A DNA stretch of 64,000 bases from Acuticoccus sp. I52.16.1 (GTDB lineage Bacteria > Pseudomonadota > Alphaproteobacteria > Rhizobiales > Amorphaceae): assembly GCF_022865125.1 (NCBI RefSeq), contig NZ_CP094828.1, positions 310,001 to 374,000 of the forward strand, in the 5' to 3' direction. This document shows, one piece after another, positions 35,757-45,257 of the stretch. Each line of letters opens with the position of its first letter. The stretch's first letter is position 1. The notes under the pieces were generated by a model that was not told the origin of the DNA, did no database searches, and was given only the letters and a program-made list of their open reading frames with translations. Position numbers and translations under genes: made by a program.

Positions 35757-37619
35757 ATGGCCGCAGCAACGACCGCACCGCTCAGGACATGGTCGCCCGA
35801 CGTGCGGCACGAGACCCGGTCCGACGGCACCACGCTCGTCTGGCGCGCCGACCCGCTCGGCCCCTACCCCGCCAAGATGACCGAGCGGCTGGAGCACTGG
35901 GCAGCCCTCGCCCCGGACCGCCCCTTCATCGCCGAGCGCGATGGCGAGGGCTGGCGCGTCCTCACCTATGCCGACGGTCTGGCGAAGGTGCGCGCGCTGG
36001 GGGCCGCCTTCCTCGCCCTCGGCCTGTCGCCGGGGCGGCCGCTGGCGATCCTGTCCGGCAACGACATCGAGCACGCGCTGATGGCGCTGGGGGCACAATA
36101 TGTGGGCGTGCCGTCGGCGGCCCTGTCGCCGGCCTACTCGCTGCTTTCGGACGACTTCGCCAAGCTGCGAGACATCGCCCGCCAGCTCACCCCCGGCCTG
36201 GTCTTCGCCGCCGACGGGCGCCGCTTCGCCCGCGCCATCGACGCCGCCTTCCCCGACACGCCGCTCGCGCTGACACGCGGCGAGGTGCCCGACCGCCCCG
36301 CGCTCGACGTCGCCGCGCTCGCCGCCACGCCGGCAACGCCCGCGGTCGACGCCGCGCACGCCGCGGTCGGGCCGGACACGGTGGCGAAGTTCCTGTTCAC
36401 GTCCGGCACCACGGGCTCGCCCAAGGCCTCGATCCAGACGCAGCGGGTGATCTGCGCCAATCAGGCAATGGTGCTCGACTGCTACGCCTTCATGCGCGAC
36501 GAGCCGCCGGTGATCGTCGACTGGGCGCCCTGGAACCACACCGCGGCGGGGAACAAGAACTTCTACCTCGTCCTCAACAACGGCGGCACCTACTACCTCG
36601 ACGCCGGCAAGCCCACGCCGCAAGGGATCGGCGAAACCATCCGCAACCTGCGCGAGATCTCGCCCACCTGGTACTTCAACGTGCCGGCGGGGTACGAGAT
36701 GTTGCTGGGCGCCATGGAGAGCGACGCGGCGCTGCGGCGCACCTTCTTCGCGCGGCTGCAGATGATGGTCTACGCCGCCGCCAGCATGGCGCAGCACACC
36801 TGGGACCGCCTGCACCGGATGGCCGCCGAGACGCGCGGCGCCCCGCTCCTCCTCTCCGCCGGCTATGGTGCGACGGAGACCGGCCCGTTCGCCCTCTCCT
36901 CGATGGAGCCGCAACCGGGGCCCGGCAACGTCGGCATCCCGGCGCAGGGGGTGACGTTGAAGCTCGTCCCGCACGGCGACAAGCTCGAGGCGCGGTTGAA
37001 GGGCCCCAACATCGCGCCCGGCTACTGGCGCAATCCGGCGATGAGCGCGCGCGCGTTCGACGAGGAGGGCTTCTACCTGGTCGGCGACGCGCTGCGCTAC
37101 GCGGTGCCGGGCGAGCCGGCACGCGGCTTCCTGTTCGACGGGCGCATCGCCGAGAACTTCAAGCTCGCCACCGGCACCTGGGTCGCGGTCGGCGCGCTGC
37201 GGGCCGCGTTCGTCGACGCGATGGGCGGCCTCGTCAGCGACGTGGTGATCGCCGGGGAGGACCGCGATCGGCTGGCCGCGTTGATGGTGCCGCACATCGC
37301 CGCGCTGCGCGAGCTGGTGCCGGACGGCGCCGACCTTTCCCGCGCCGCGCTGATCGCCCATCCGGCGGTTCGCGCCGAGGCCGGCGCCCGGCTGACGCGG
37401 TTCGCGGCGAAGGCGACCGGGTCGGCGACGCGGGTCATGGCGGCGATGTTCCTCGACGTCGACCTCTCGTTCGATCGCGGTGAAGTGACCGACAAAGGCT
37501 CCATCAACCAGCGCGCCGTGCTCGCCCACCGGGCGGGCGACGTCGCCGCCCTCTTCACCGACGATCCGCGCGTGATCGGGGCCGACGTCCGCGTGATGGG
37601 CGAGGCTGCGCAGGCCTGA
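35757..37619 (+). CDS. feruloyl-CoA synthase-like ligase
   Basis: A 620-residue AMP-forming ligase of the long feruloyl-CoA synthase type. Motifs are the P-loop TSGTTGSPKASIQTQR near residue 218, the family-specific VDWAPWNHTAAGNKNFYLVLNNGGTYY block near 255, GKPTPQGIGETIRNLREISPTWYFNVP, SAGYGATETGPFAL near 370, and GRIAENFKLATGTWV near 465, which is the form of the hinge and lysine region in this family. It would activate ferulate, p-coumarate or caffeate with ATP and CoA. The ATG at 35757 follows GGGGGAG. It is divergent from the second TRAP operon. Confidence 0.87.
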   Translation: MAAATTAPLRTWSPDVRHETRSDGTTLVWRADPLGPYPAKMTERLEHWAALAPDRPFIAERDGEGWRVLTYADGLAKVRALGAAFLALGLSPGRPLAILSGNDIEHALMALGAQYVGVPSAALSPAYSLLSDDFAKLRDIARQLTPGLVFAADGRRFARAIDAAFPDTPLALTRGEVPDRPALDVAALAATPATPAVDAAHAAVGPDTVAKFLFTSGTTGSPKASIQTQRVICANQAMVLDCYAFMRDEPPVIVDWAPWNHTAAGNKNFYLVLNNGGTYYLDAGKPTPQGIGETIRNLREISPTWYFNVPAGYEMLLGAMESDAALRRTFFARLQMMVYAAASMAQHTWDRLHRMAAETRGAPLLLSAGYGATETGPFALSSMEPQPGPGNVGIPAQGVTLKLVPHGDKLEARLKGPNIAPGYWRNPAMSARAFDEEGFYLVGDALRYAVPGEPARGFLFDGRIAENFKLATGTWVAVGALRAAFVDAMGGLVSDVVIAGEDRDRLAALMVPHIAALRELVPDGADLSRAALIAHPAVRAEAGARLTRFAAKATGSATRVMAAMFLDVDLSFDRGEVTDKGSINQRAVLAHRAGDVAALFTDDPRVIGADVRVMGEAAQA

Positions 37620-37819
37620 TCGGCCCGGTTCCCGGGGGTGATCGGCCGCGGCGGCGCGGCAGACGCGGCAAATCCTAACGCTTCCCGAACGCGACCGGAG
37701 GCGACTTGATCGGCCGCGAATACCACTGGTTTACCGTATCGCGATAAAGACCCTCGTCAAATTCGCTGCAATGCCGACGTTAACCCGGCAACAAGACGAG
37801 CCAGTGAGGTTCGTGGGCA

Positions 37820-38026
37820 ATGGAACCGGCGGACGAGGGTCGCAAGGACATGGCAAATGGGGCCGACATGCCGAGAGTGCGTCGTGGTGCGAAGCCGCCG
37901 CGCGCCGAGGCCTTGACCGAGCTGCCCATGGTCGCCGCGCTGCTGGTGGCCGCCGTCGTGATTGCGATCATGGCGGCTGGAGGCCCGGTTCTCGACATGT
38001 TATCAGGTTTTGGATGGACCTCCTGA
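37820..38026 (+). CDS. small single-pass membrane protein, 68 residues
   Basis: A basic N-terminus (MPRVRRGAKPPRAE) precedes one hydrophobic helix, LPMVAALLVAAVVIAIMAAGG, and a short tail. This is the pattern of small inner-membrane proteins. Start may be 37820, or an internal ATG at 37850 or 37868. A second reading of this region in another frame is Arg-rich and implausible. It ends 15 bases before the aminopeptidase gene. The family is not recognised. Confidence 0.5.
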   Translation: MEPADEGRKDMANGADMPRVRRGAKPPRAEALTELPMVAALLVAAVVIAIMAAGGPVLDMLSGFGWTS

Positions 38027-38041
38027 AGTAACACACGCCCT

Positions 38042-39399
<1,358 letters not shown>

Positions 39400-39403
<4 letters not shown>

Positions 39404-40272
39404 GCGGCACCCTCGACGCGCGCCGCAACGCCATCCGTCCCGACCTCGCCGACGCGGCGCTGAAGGGCAAGGTCGAGGCGGAGCGGTTCGTCACCGGCGA
39501 CGTCCGCCGCATCCGCGAGCCGTGCGTCGCGCTGCGCCGCCACCCTGCGCCGGACGCTCCGGTCGACACCGAGTTCCTCTACGGCGAGCGCGTCACCGTG
39601 TTCGACCGCGACGGCGGCTGGTGCTGGGTGCAGAGCGACGTCGACCGATATGTCGGCTACGTCGAGCATACGGCGTTGGAGCCGGAGGTGGCGTTGGAGC
39701 CGGGCCTGGCGCTGCATCGCATCTCGGTGCCGCTGGCGTTGGTCTTCCCGGAGCCGTCGATCAAGGTGTCTCCGGTGCTGCGCCTGCCGATGGGCGCGGT
39801 GATCGCCGCCGGCGACATGGAGCGCCACGGCAACGAGCACTTCCACAAGACCCCCGGCGGCTACGTGCTGACACAGCACTGCACCCTCGCCACACGCGCG
39901 GCGAAGGACTGGGTGGCGGTGGCGGAGACCTTCGTCGGCACGCCCTACCTGTGGGGCGGCAAGTCGTGGCTGGGGATCGACTGCTCGGGCCTCGTCCAAC
40001 TCGCGTTGCAGATGGCCGGCCGCACCGCTCCGCGCGACAGCGACATGCAGGCGCGCGAGCTGGGAGAGGGGCTGCCGCACGATCCGCTGCCGGACCTGGA
40101 GCGCGGTGATCTCGTCTTCTGGCGCGGCCATGTCGGCATCATGCTCGACCCCAGCCGCCTGCTCCACGCGAACGGCTATCATCATCGCACCGCGATCGAG
40201 CCGCTGGCGGAGACCATCGCCCGTCTCAACGCGCTCGGCCTGCTGCCGACGGCCTACCGCCGCATCCCCTGA
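39400..40272 (+). CDS. NlpC/P60 family peptidase with SH3-like N-terminal part
   Basis: A 290-residue protein. Residues 40-150 form two SH3-like modules (GERVTVFDRDGGWCWVQSDVDRYVGYV, then ETPLG-like repeats). Residues 165-290 are the C40 peptidase domain: PYLWGGKSWLGIDCSGLVQLAL with catalytic Cys195, and RGDLVFWRGHVGIMLD with His244, followed by HANGYHH. No signal peptide is visible, so it probably acts in the cytoplasm on muropeptides, cutting D-Glu-DAP bonds. The GTG start overlaps the aminopeptidase stop, which shows coupling. Confidence 0.92.
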
Positions 40273-40457
40273 CCGGCCCTGCCGCCCGGCACACCTTCCT
40301 CATGCGGCCGCGAACCCTGCACGGGCCGGCGGCTGTTGCACGGCGGGCCGCGAGCGGCCGGTCCCGCCCACACGGCACAGTTGCGCACAGTGCGCCGCTT
40401 GCCCTACTCCCGGCCGAGCGCCGATGTCACTCGGCCAACAATTGCGAAAGGCAGAAG

Positions 40458-41249
40458 ATGTCCGACGAGATGCCCCACGTCGACGTGTCGCGCGATGGCG
40501 CGGTGGCGACCGCGACCCTGGTGAACCCGGCGCGGCGCAACGCCATCTCGCTGGGGATGTGGCGCGAGCTGGAGGACTTCGCGGTGTCGGTGAGCGCGGA
40601 CCCGGACGTGCGCGCCGTCGTCTTCCGCGGCCGGGGCGAGGTGTTTTCGGCCGGAGCCGACATTACCGGTTTCGCCGACGACCGGTCCGACGCCACCAAC
40701 GCGCGCGTCTACGACGATCAGCTGGAGCTGTCCTGCCGCGCCATCGAGGCGATCCGCCAGCCGACGGTCGCACGCCTCGAGGGTCCGGTGGTCGGTGCCG
40801 GTGCGGCGCTGGCGCTCTCGTGTGACATTCGGGTGGCGACGGAGGACGCCTTCTTCATGGTGCCGGCCGCGCGGCTGGGGCTCGGCTACGATCCGCGCGG
40901 GGTGGCGCGGCTCATCCGCATGTTCGGCGAATCGATGGCCCGCTGGGTCATGCTGACGGCGGGACGGCTTCCCGTGCAGCGCGCCTTCGTCATGGGCGCC
41001 GTTCACGAGGTCCTGTCGGATGAGGATATCGACGAGGGGCTGGAGCGCCTTGTGGCGCGTTTGGCGGAGAATGCGCCGCTCAGCCTGGCGGCGGCGAAGG
41101 TCTCAGTCCGCGCCGTGGCGGACGGCACCGAGCCGACCTTGATGGAAGAGGCCTGGCGCCTGGTCGACGCGGCCGATGCCAGCGACGACTACGTGGAAGG
41201 CCGCGCAGCATTCGCCGAAAAGCGGACCCCTCACTTCGAGGGCCGCTGA
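40458..41249 (+). CDS. crotonase-superfamily protein lacking both hydratase glutamates
   Basis: A 263-residue crotonase. The oxyanion-hole element GEVFSAGADITGFADD is intact near residue 60. The two positions that hold the hydratase glutamates are changed: GPVVGAGAALALSCDIRV has Ala where Glu is expected, and FFMVPAARLGLGYD has Ala in place of the Glu of the usual PE motif. It is therefore unlikely to be a standard 2-enoyl-CoA hydratase. Isomerase, thioesterase or decarboxylase-type activity within the superfamily is possible. It stands alone between the peptidase and DUF1127 genes; the ATG at 40458 is preceded by AAAGG. Confidence 0.85.
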   Translation: MSDEMPHVDVSRDGAVATATLVNPARRNAISLGMWRELEDFAVSVSADPDVRAVVFRGRGEVFSAGADITGFADDRSDATNARVYDDQLELSCRAIEAIRQPTVARLEGPVVGAGAALALSCDIRVATEDAFFMVPAARLGLGYDPRGVARLIRMFGESMARWVMLTAGRLPVQRAFVMGAVHEVLSDEDIDEGLERLVARLAENAPLSLAAAKVSVRAVADGTEPTLMEEAWRLVDAADASDDYVEGRAAFAEKRTPHFEGR

Positions 41250-41283
41250 TCGGCTCACTGCGCGGCCGTCCCGCACCGGGGGC

Positions 41284-41541
41284 TCAGTGGGAGGCCCGAC
41301 GCTCGGTCGCCCGCTTGTTGCGGACGACGACCGCGGCATTCTCCTCGAGCGGAAGGGACAGGCCCCAGTAGATGTCGGCACGGCTCAGGCCGATGTCGTC
41401 GAGGACCGCCTGGTCGAGGTCGAGCATACGCGCGAACGCGGCCCGGCGCCGACGGATGGCGTAGGCGTGACGCACCTTCTGTGCGACCGCGGAGAGAAGG
41501 GAGCCGCCGCGCGCGCCGGCGTAGGTCGTGTTGGTTGCCAT
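41284..41541 (-). CDS. DUF1127 (YjiS-like) small protein
   Basis: An 85-residue protein with the DUF1127 core RRRRAAFARMLDLDQAVLDDIGLSRADIYWGLS. GGAGG precedes the ATG at 41541. Small Arg-rich DUF1127 proteins in rhizobia and other alphaproteobacteria are linked to RNA turnover, phosphate and carbon homeostasis; the exact role here is unknown. It is divergent from the LysR gene. Confidence 0.9.
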   Translation of the reverse strand: MATNTTYAGARGGSLLSAVAQKVRHAYAIRRRRAAFARMLDLDQAVLDDIGLSRADIYWGLSLPLEENAAVVVRNKRATERRASH

Positions 41542-41593
41542 GATGGCCTCCGATTCATGGTGGGTGTTGCAGGCTAGATGGGCGCGACCTACT

Positions 41594-41641
41594 GTTCAGT
41601 CGAACGAATAGTTTTGATGCGTCCGAACAAGAAAACTGAAC
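41594..41641. promoter_or_regulatory. inverted repeat in the DUF1127/LysR divergent region
   Basis: GTTCAGT (41594-41600) and ACTGAAC (41635-41641) form perfect 7-base arms 34 bases apart, with two internal near-repeats, TCGAACGAA (about 41601-41609) and TCCGAACAA (41622-41630). The stretch is AT-richer than its surroundings. Such spaced dyads suit a LysR tetramer acting on its own divergent promoter. Confidence 0.4.
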
Positions 41642-41686
41642 GCTCAAACTTTGGTCGCGCCTGAAATTTCACCGTTCGGAGGATCG

Positions 41687-42553
41687 ATGCCCGCCGCCGG
41701 CCTGAACACGGATCTGATGCGCACCTTCGTCGCCGTGGCGGACCTCGGCGGTTTCCGCGCCGCCGCCTCGCGCGTCCATCGCACGCCGTCCGCGATCTCG
41801 ATGCAGATGGCCAAGCTGGAAGAAGACATCGGCACGCCGCTGTTCGTGAAAACCGGCCGGACCACGGCGCTTTCCGCCGCGGGCGAAGAGCTTCTCACCT
41901 ATGCCCGCCGCATCCTCGATCTCAGCGAGGAGGCCATGGAGCGCCTGCGCGGGCGCGAGATCGGCGGCTATGTCTGCTTCGGGGTGCCGGACGACCGGGG
42001 GGCGCGGCTGCTGCCGGGCGTCCTGTCGCGTTTCGCGCGCAGTTATCCCAACGTCGAGGTGGAGGTGCTGCTCGCCCCCAGCAAGCAGCTCCTGGAGCGG
42101 CTGGAAAAGCGCACCGTCGACCTCATCGTCGTCTCCAACACGCCCGGCGCGGTCGAGGCCGGGGGCGAGGTGGTCTATTCCGAAGAGCTCGTCTGGGTGG
42201 GGTTGGAAGGTGGCCGGGCACGCGACAAGCGCCCCGTGCCGCTCGCGGTCGCCGACGCGGGGTGCCAATGGCGCCACATCGCGGTCGAGGCGCTGGAGTC
42301 GGCGGGCATCGCCTACCGCATCGCCGTCACGTCGGGCCATGCCTGGGGCCAGCTCGCCGCGGTGGAGGCCGACCTCGCCATCGCCCCGCTGCCGGTCGCG
42401 CTGGTCGACCCGGGGCTGGAGCGGGTCGACGGCGCCCTACCCCCGCTCGGCCGCTTCCAGGACCGCATGTGCATGGTCCCCAACGCCTCGCGGGCGACGC
42501 AGGCGCTGGCCGAGGCGCTGCGCGAGAGCCTGCACGCCTACCGCGAGGCCTGA
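41687..42553 (+). CDS. LysR family transcriptional regulator
   Basis: A 288-residue regulator. The winged helix-turn-helix at residues 5-65 (LMRTFVAVADLGGFRAAASRVHRTPSAISMQMAKLEEDIGTPLFV) is classical; residues 95-288 are the periplasmic-binding-like effector domain. The ATG at 41687 follows GGAGG with 4-5 base spacing, chosen over an upstream GTG. Its target may be the divergent DUF1127 gene. It ends 18 bases before the convergent fliQ. Confidence 0.92.
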   Translation: MPAAGLNTDLMRTFVAVADLGGFRAAASRVHRTPSAISMQMAKLEEDIGTPLFVKTGRTTALSAAGEELLTYARRILDLSEEAMERLRGREIGGYVCFGVPDDRGARLLPGVLSRFARSYPNVEVEVLLAPSKQLLERLEKRTVDLIVVSNTPGAVEAGGEVVYSEELVWVGLEGGRARDKRPVPLAVADAGCQWRHIAVEALESAGIAYRIAVTSGHAWGQLAAVEADLAIAPLPVALVDPGLERVDGALPPLGRFQDRMCMVPNASRATQALAEALRESLHAYREA

Positions 42554-42571
42554 GCGCCCCGCGGCACCGTC

Positions 42572-42838
42572 TCAGAAGCCGACGACGATGTGGTTATAGA
42601 CCTCTTCGGTCAGCGCATAGATGTGCGCGCCGATGAAGCTCGCCGAGAGCGCGGCGACCACCAGGATGGCGATGATCTTCGGAATGAAGGTCAGCGTCAT
42701 CTCCTGAACCTGCGTCAGCGCCTGCAACAGCGAAATGGCGACGCCCACCACCATCGCCACCGCCACCACGGGCGATGAGGCGATGATGACGGTGAAGATC
42801 GCCTGCTGGACGATGTCGATGGCGTCGACCTCGGTCAT
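42572..42838 (-). CDS. fliQ: flagellar export apparatus protein FliQ
   Basis: An 88-residue protein with two transmembrane helices and the FliQ features VAVAMVVGVAISLLQALTQVQEMTLTFIPKI. It forms part of the FliPQR gate of the flagellar type III export apparatus. Its ATG overlaps the flgD stop by one base. It is the last gene of the flagellar run; flhA, the usual next gene in rhizobia, is absent here. Confidence 0.96.
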   Translation of the reverse strand: MTEVDAIDIVQQAIFTVIIASSPVVAVAMVVGVAISLLQALTQVQEMTLTFIPKIIAILVVAALSASFIGAHIYALTEEVYNHIVVGF

Positions 42839-43254
42839 CAGCTGATCGTCGCGCCCTGACCGAGGGTGACCTTCGTGCCGTCCTCCATCACGGCGATCGT
42901 GCCGTTGGCGGTGACCTGCACCTGCTGCACCACGCCCGATTCACCGCTCGGCATCGTCACCGTCCGCCCGATCAGCGCGCCGGCATCACCCAGCGCCTGC
43001 GCGGTCAGCACCGCCTCCAGCCGCTGGTTGGTGATGATGTTCTGCTCGACGTTGGAGAAGGTCGCGAGCTGGGCGATGTACTCGGTGTCGTCCATCGGGT
43101 TGAGCGGATCCTGGTTCTGCATCTGCGTCACCAGGAGGCGCAGGAAGGCCTCGTAGTCGAGCGAGGACGGACCGGCGGCCTGGCCGAGGGCCGCGGCGCT
43201 GGTCTGTGTCTGCTGGGTGTTGGTGGCCGCACTCACCGAGGTCACGGGGTCCAT
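42838..43254 (-). CDS. flgD: flagellar hook assembly protein FlgD (short form)
   Basis: A 138-residue FlgD. The conserved N-terminal block YEAFLRLLVTQMQNQDPLNPMDDTEYIAQLATFSNVEQ is complete near residues 34-72. The C-terminal part is short, as in rhizobial FlgD, and lacks the full fibronectin-like domain of enterobacterial proteins. It caps the growing hook. The ATG at 43254 is preceded by AAGGAG. Confidence 0.93.
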   Translation of the reverse strand: MDPVTSVSAATNTQQTQTSAAALGQAAGPSSLDYEAFLRLLVTQMQNQDPLNPMDDTEYIAQLATFSNVEQNIITNQRLEAVLTAQALGDAGALIGRTVTMPSGESGVVQQVQVTANGTIAVMEDGTKVTLGQGATIS

Positions 43255-43278
43255 AGGGTCGCTCCTTCGCGTCGGGTG

Positions 43279-43860
43279 TCAGTGGGACGGCAGGTTGGCG
43301 GCGATCGCGCGTCGCGGCTCGCCGACGGCGGCGAAGGCGGTGTCCTCCTCCGTCTCGCTCTTGGCGGGCGCGGCGGGGGCGGCGACCGGCTGGGGCAGCT
43401 CCTCGAAGGCCGAGGCGCCGGCGAGCACCTCCGCTTCCTCGGCGAACAGGCTGCGCAGGGTCTTGAGCGCATGGAAGGGCCGCTCGGCCGCCACCTGGCG
43501 CAGAGCCTCCTCGATCCCGCTCTTCAGTGTCTGCGAACGGAAGATACCGGCGACATCCCGCGCCATCGCCTCGAACAAGGCACGGCTGGCGGCGGCGTTG
43601 GCCGGGTCCATCAGCATCGCTTGGACGGCGAAGTAGAGCTGCCGGATCGGCGTCTTGGTGTCCTCCACCTGAAGGACGTGGTTTTCGAGCAGGAACGTCG
43701 CGTCGTTCAGCAGTTCGAGCGTCACCTTCCGGTCGACGCGCAGGACCGCGCCGTTCAGGAACAGACGCTCGCCCGCGCGCAGCGAGATGTGCATGGGACG
43801 GGGGCTCTCTCGGCGGCCCTCGTCGGCCGGCGGGGAGCGTCGGGAGGTCGAGGCGTTCAT
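43279..43860 (-). CDS. flbT: flagellin synthesis repressor FlbT
   Basis: A 193-residue protein with the FlbT core ISLRAGERLFLNGAVLRVDRKVTLELLNDATFLLENHVLQ. FlbT binds flagellin mRNA leader sequences and limits flagellin synthesis until hook assembly. The ATG at 43860 overlaps the flaF stop (ATGA) and has GAAGGA upstream; an internal ATG at 43794 would match shorter homologues, so the first 22 residues are uncertain. The C-terminus has an Ala/Pro-rich extension. Confidence 0.93.
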   Translation of the reverse strand: MNASTSRRSPPADEGRRESPRPMHISLRAGERLFLNGAVLRVDRKVTLELLNDATFLLENHVLQVEDTKTPIRQLYFAVQAMLMDPANAAASRALFEAMARDVAGIFRSQTLKSGIEEALRQVAAERPFHALKTLRSLFAEEAEVLAGASAFEELPQPVAAPAAPAKSETEEDTAFAAVGEPRRAIAANLPSH

Positions 43861-44207
43861 GTGGCCAGTCCTTCGCGCACGGTTTTGTTGATTTCGATCA
43901 GAGGGGCCCAGTCGTCCTTTCGGTCCCCGAGGATGGCGTCGGCCTCGCGGATGACCCACAGGCCGATGGAGATCAGGTTGCCCTTGAGGTCGTCGGAGAG
44001 ATCGTTCGCGGGCCGTGACAGGTCCTTGATGAGGTAACCCCAGAGGGTCTGCACATGGCGGGCGGCGTCTCGCTTGCGGTCGAAGTTGCCAGGGTCGGCC
44101 TGAGCCGCCTGCATGAGTGCAATGCCCGTGTCGAAGGCCTCGCACTCCTGCTCGCGACCCAGGACGCTGCAGCCCTGGGAGACGTCCGCATAGATACTCG
44201 CCGTCAA
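43857..44207 (-). CDS. flaF: flagellin synthesis regulator FlaF
   Basis: A 116-residue FlaF (ISLGLWVI-type IGLWVIREADAIL, and FDTGIALMQAAQ). FlaF works with FlbT and is needed for flagellin production or secretion. The start is a TTG at 44207 supported by AAGGAGG 8 bases upstream. Its stop overlaps the flbT start. Confidence 0.92.
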   Translation of the reverse strand: MTASIYADVSQGCSVLGREQECEAFDTGIALMQAAQADPGNFDRKRDAARHVQTLWGYLIKDLSRPANDLSDDLKGNLISIGLWVIREADAILGDRKDDWAPLIEINKTVREGLAT

Positions 44208-44219
44208 AGCAGGCCCTCC

Positions 44220-45257
44220 TTACGCGTAGTTGAGGATGGACAGACGCGAGAGCTGGTTGGTGAGCGCGTAGCTCATCTCGATCTGCGTCGTGACGAGGTC
44301 GATGCGCACCTTGGCCTCGACCGGGTCCGCCCCCTCCAGATCCGCGATCTTCTGGGTGAGGATATCGCGCGCCAGGCTCATGCGTTCGTTGGCGTGGCCG
44401 ATGGCGTTCTCGGCGAAGCCCAGCATCGACTTCAGGCTGACGACCTGGGTGATCGCCTCGCCCATGACGAGGCGCGCCTCGGCGACGACGGCGTTGCGCA
44501 CCTCCTGGTTCAACGATTCGAAGCCCAGCCCCGCGATCATCGCAAAGCCCATCGCGACGGTGCGCATCGCGTCCTCGTTGGCGGTCACGCTGGAGACCAG
44601 CCGCTCGGACGGCGAGATGCGGCTGACGATCCTGTCGGACGCCGCGTTCGACCAGTTGGCCGTCCAGGCCGCCATGTCGAACTCCGCCGCGAACTCGTTG
44701 GCGAGGAAGTCCTGCATGTCGCTCACGCTGATGGTGGCGGCGGACGGGTCGCCGACGGGGAAGCCGAACTTCGCCAGGAAGGCGGCCTCGATGGCGGCCT
44801 GCGGGCCGTTGTCGAACCGCTCCAGGGGGCGCTCGTCGGTCCGCTGGCCACCGAAGATGTAGGAGCCGCCATCGGAGGCGTTCAGCCGATCGGCGAAACG
44901 GTCGAGCGAGGAATCGGCCTGGATCGCCAAGGTCGTGGCGGCGGCGTTCCCCGGCGGTAGCGCCGTCAGCGAGGCCAGCATCTCCGAGGCGATGGTCTCG
45001 AGGTCGGCGAGCGCGGTCTGCGTCTGCTCGAGGCGGGCGGTGGCCGAGCCGTTCGAGATCAGCAAAGTCTCGATCAGCGACAGGTCCATGCGGGTGTGCA
45101 CGGTGCGGCCGGTGTCCGCCCCCAGCGCGAGGCCGACGTCGGCGTGCCGCTGCGTCGCAATCTCGATCGTCCGGTCCGCGAGTTCGGACTGCAGGCGGAC
45201 GATCTCCGAGCGCGGCGCATTGCGAAGCGCCGCCGTCGACACGTAGTTCGTATGCAT
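44220..45257 (-). CDS. flgL: flagellar hook-filament junction protein FlgL
   Basis: A 345-residue FlgL. N- and C-terminal helical regions are flagellin-like (HTNYVSTAALRNAPRSEIVRLQSELADR...; VEAKVRIDLVTTQIEMSYALTNQLSRLSILNYA), and ASDGGSYIFGGQRTDERP is in the middle. It forms the second junction zone between hook and filament. The ATG overlaps the flgK stop by one base. Confidence 0.92.
   Translation of the reverse strand: MHTNYVSTAALRNAPRSEIVRLQSELADRTIEIATQRHADVGLALGADTGRTVHTRMDLSLIETLLISNGSATARLEQTQTALADLETIASEMLASLTALPPGNAAATTLAIQADSSLDRFADRLNASDGGSYIFGGQRTDERPLERFDNGPQAAIEAAFLAKFGFPVGDPSAATISVSDMQDFLANEFAAEFDMAAWTANWSNAASDRIVSRISPSERLVSSVTANEDAMRTVAMGFAMIAGLGFESLNQEVRNAVVAEARLVMGEAITQVVSLKSMLGFAENAIGHANERMSLARDILTQKIADLEGADPVEAKVRIDLVTTQIEMSYALTNQLSRLSILNYA

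Noticed and set aside
42838-43254. FlgD considered as truncated because it is only 138 residues
   Set aside because: Rhizobial FlgD proteins are normally this short, and the conserved N-terminal block is complete.
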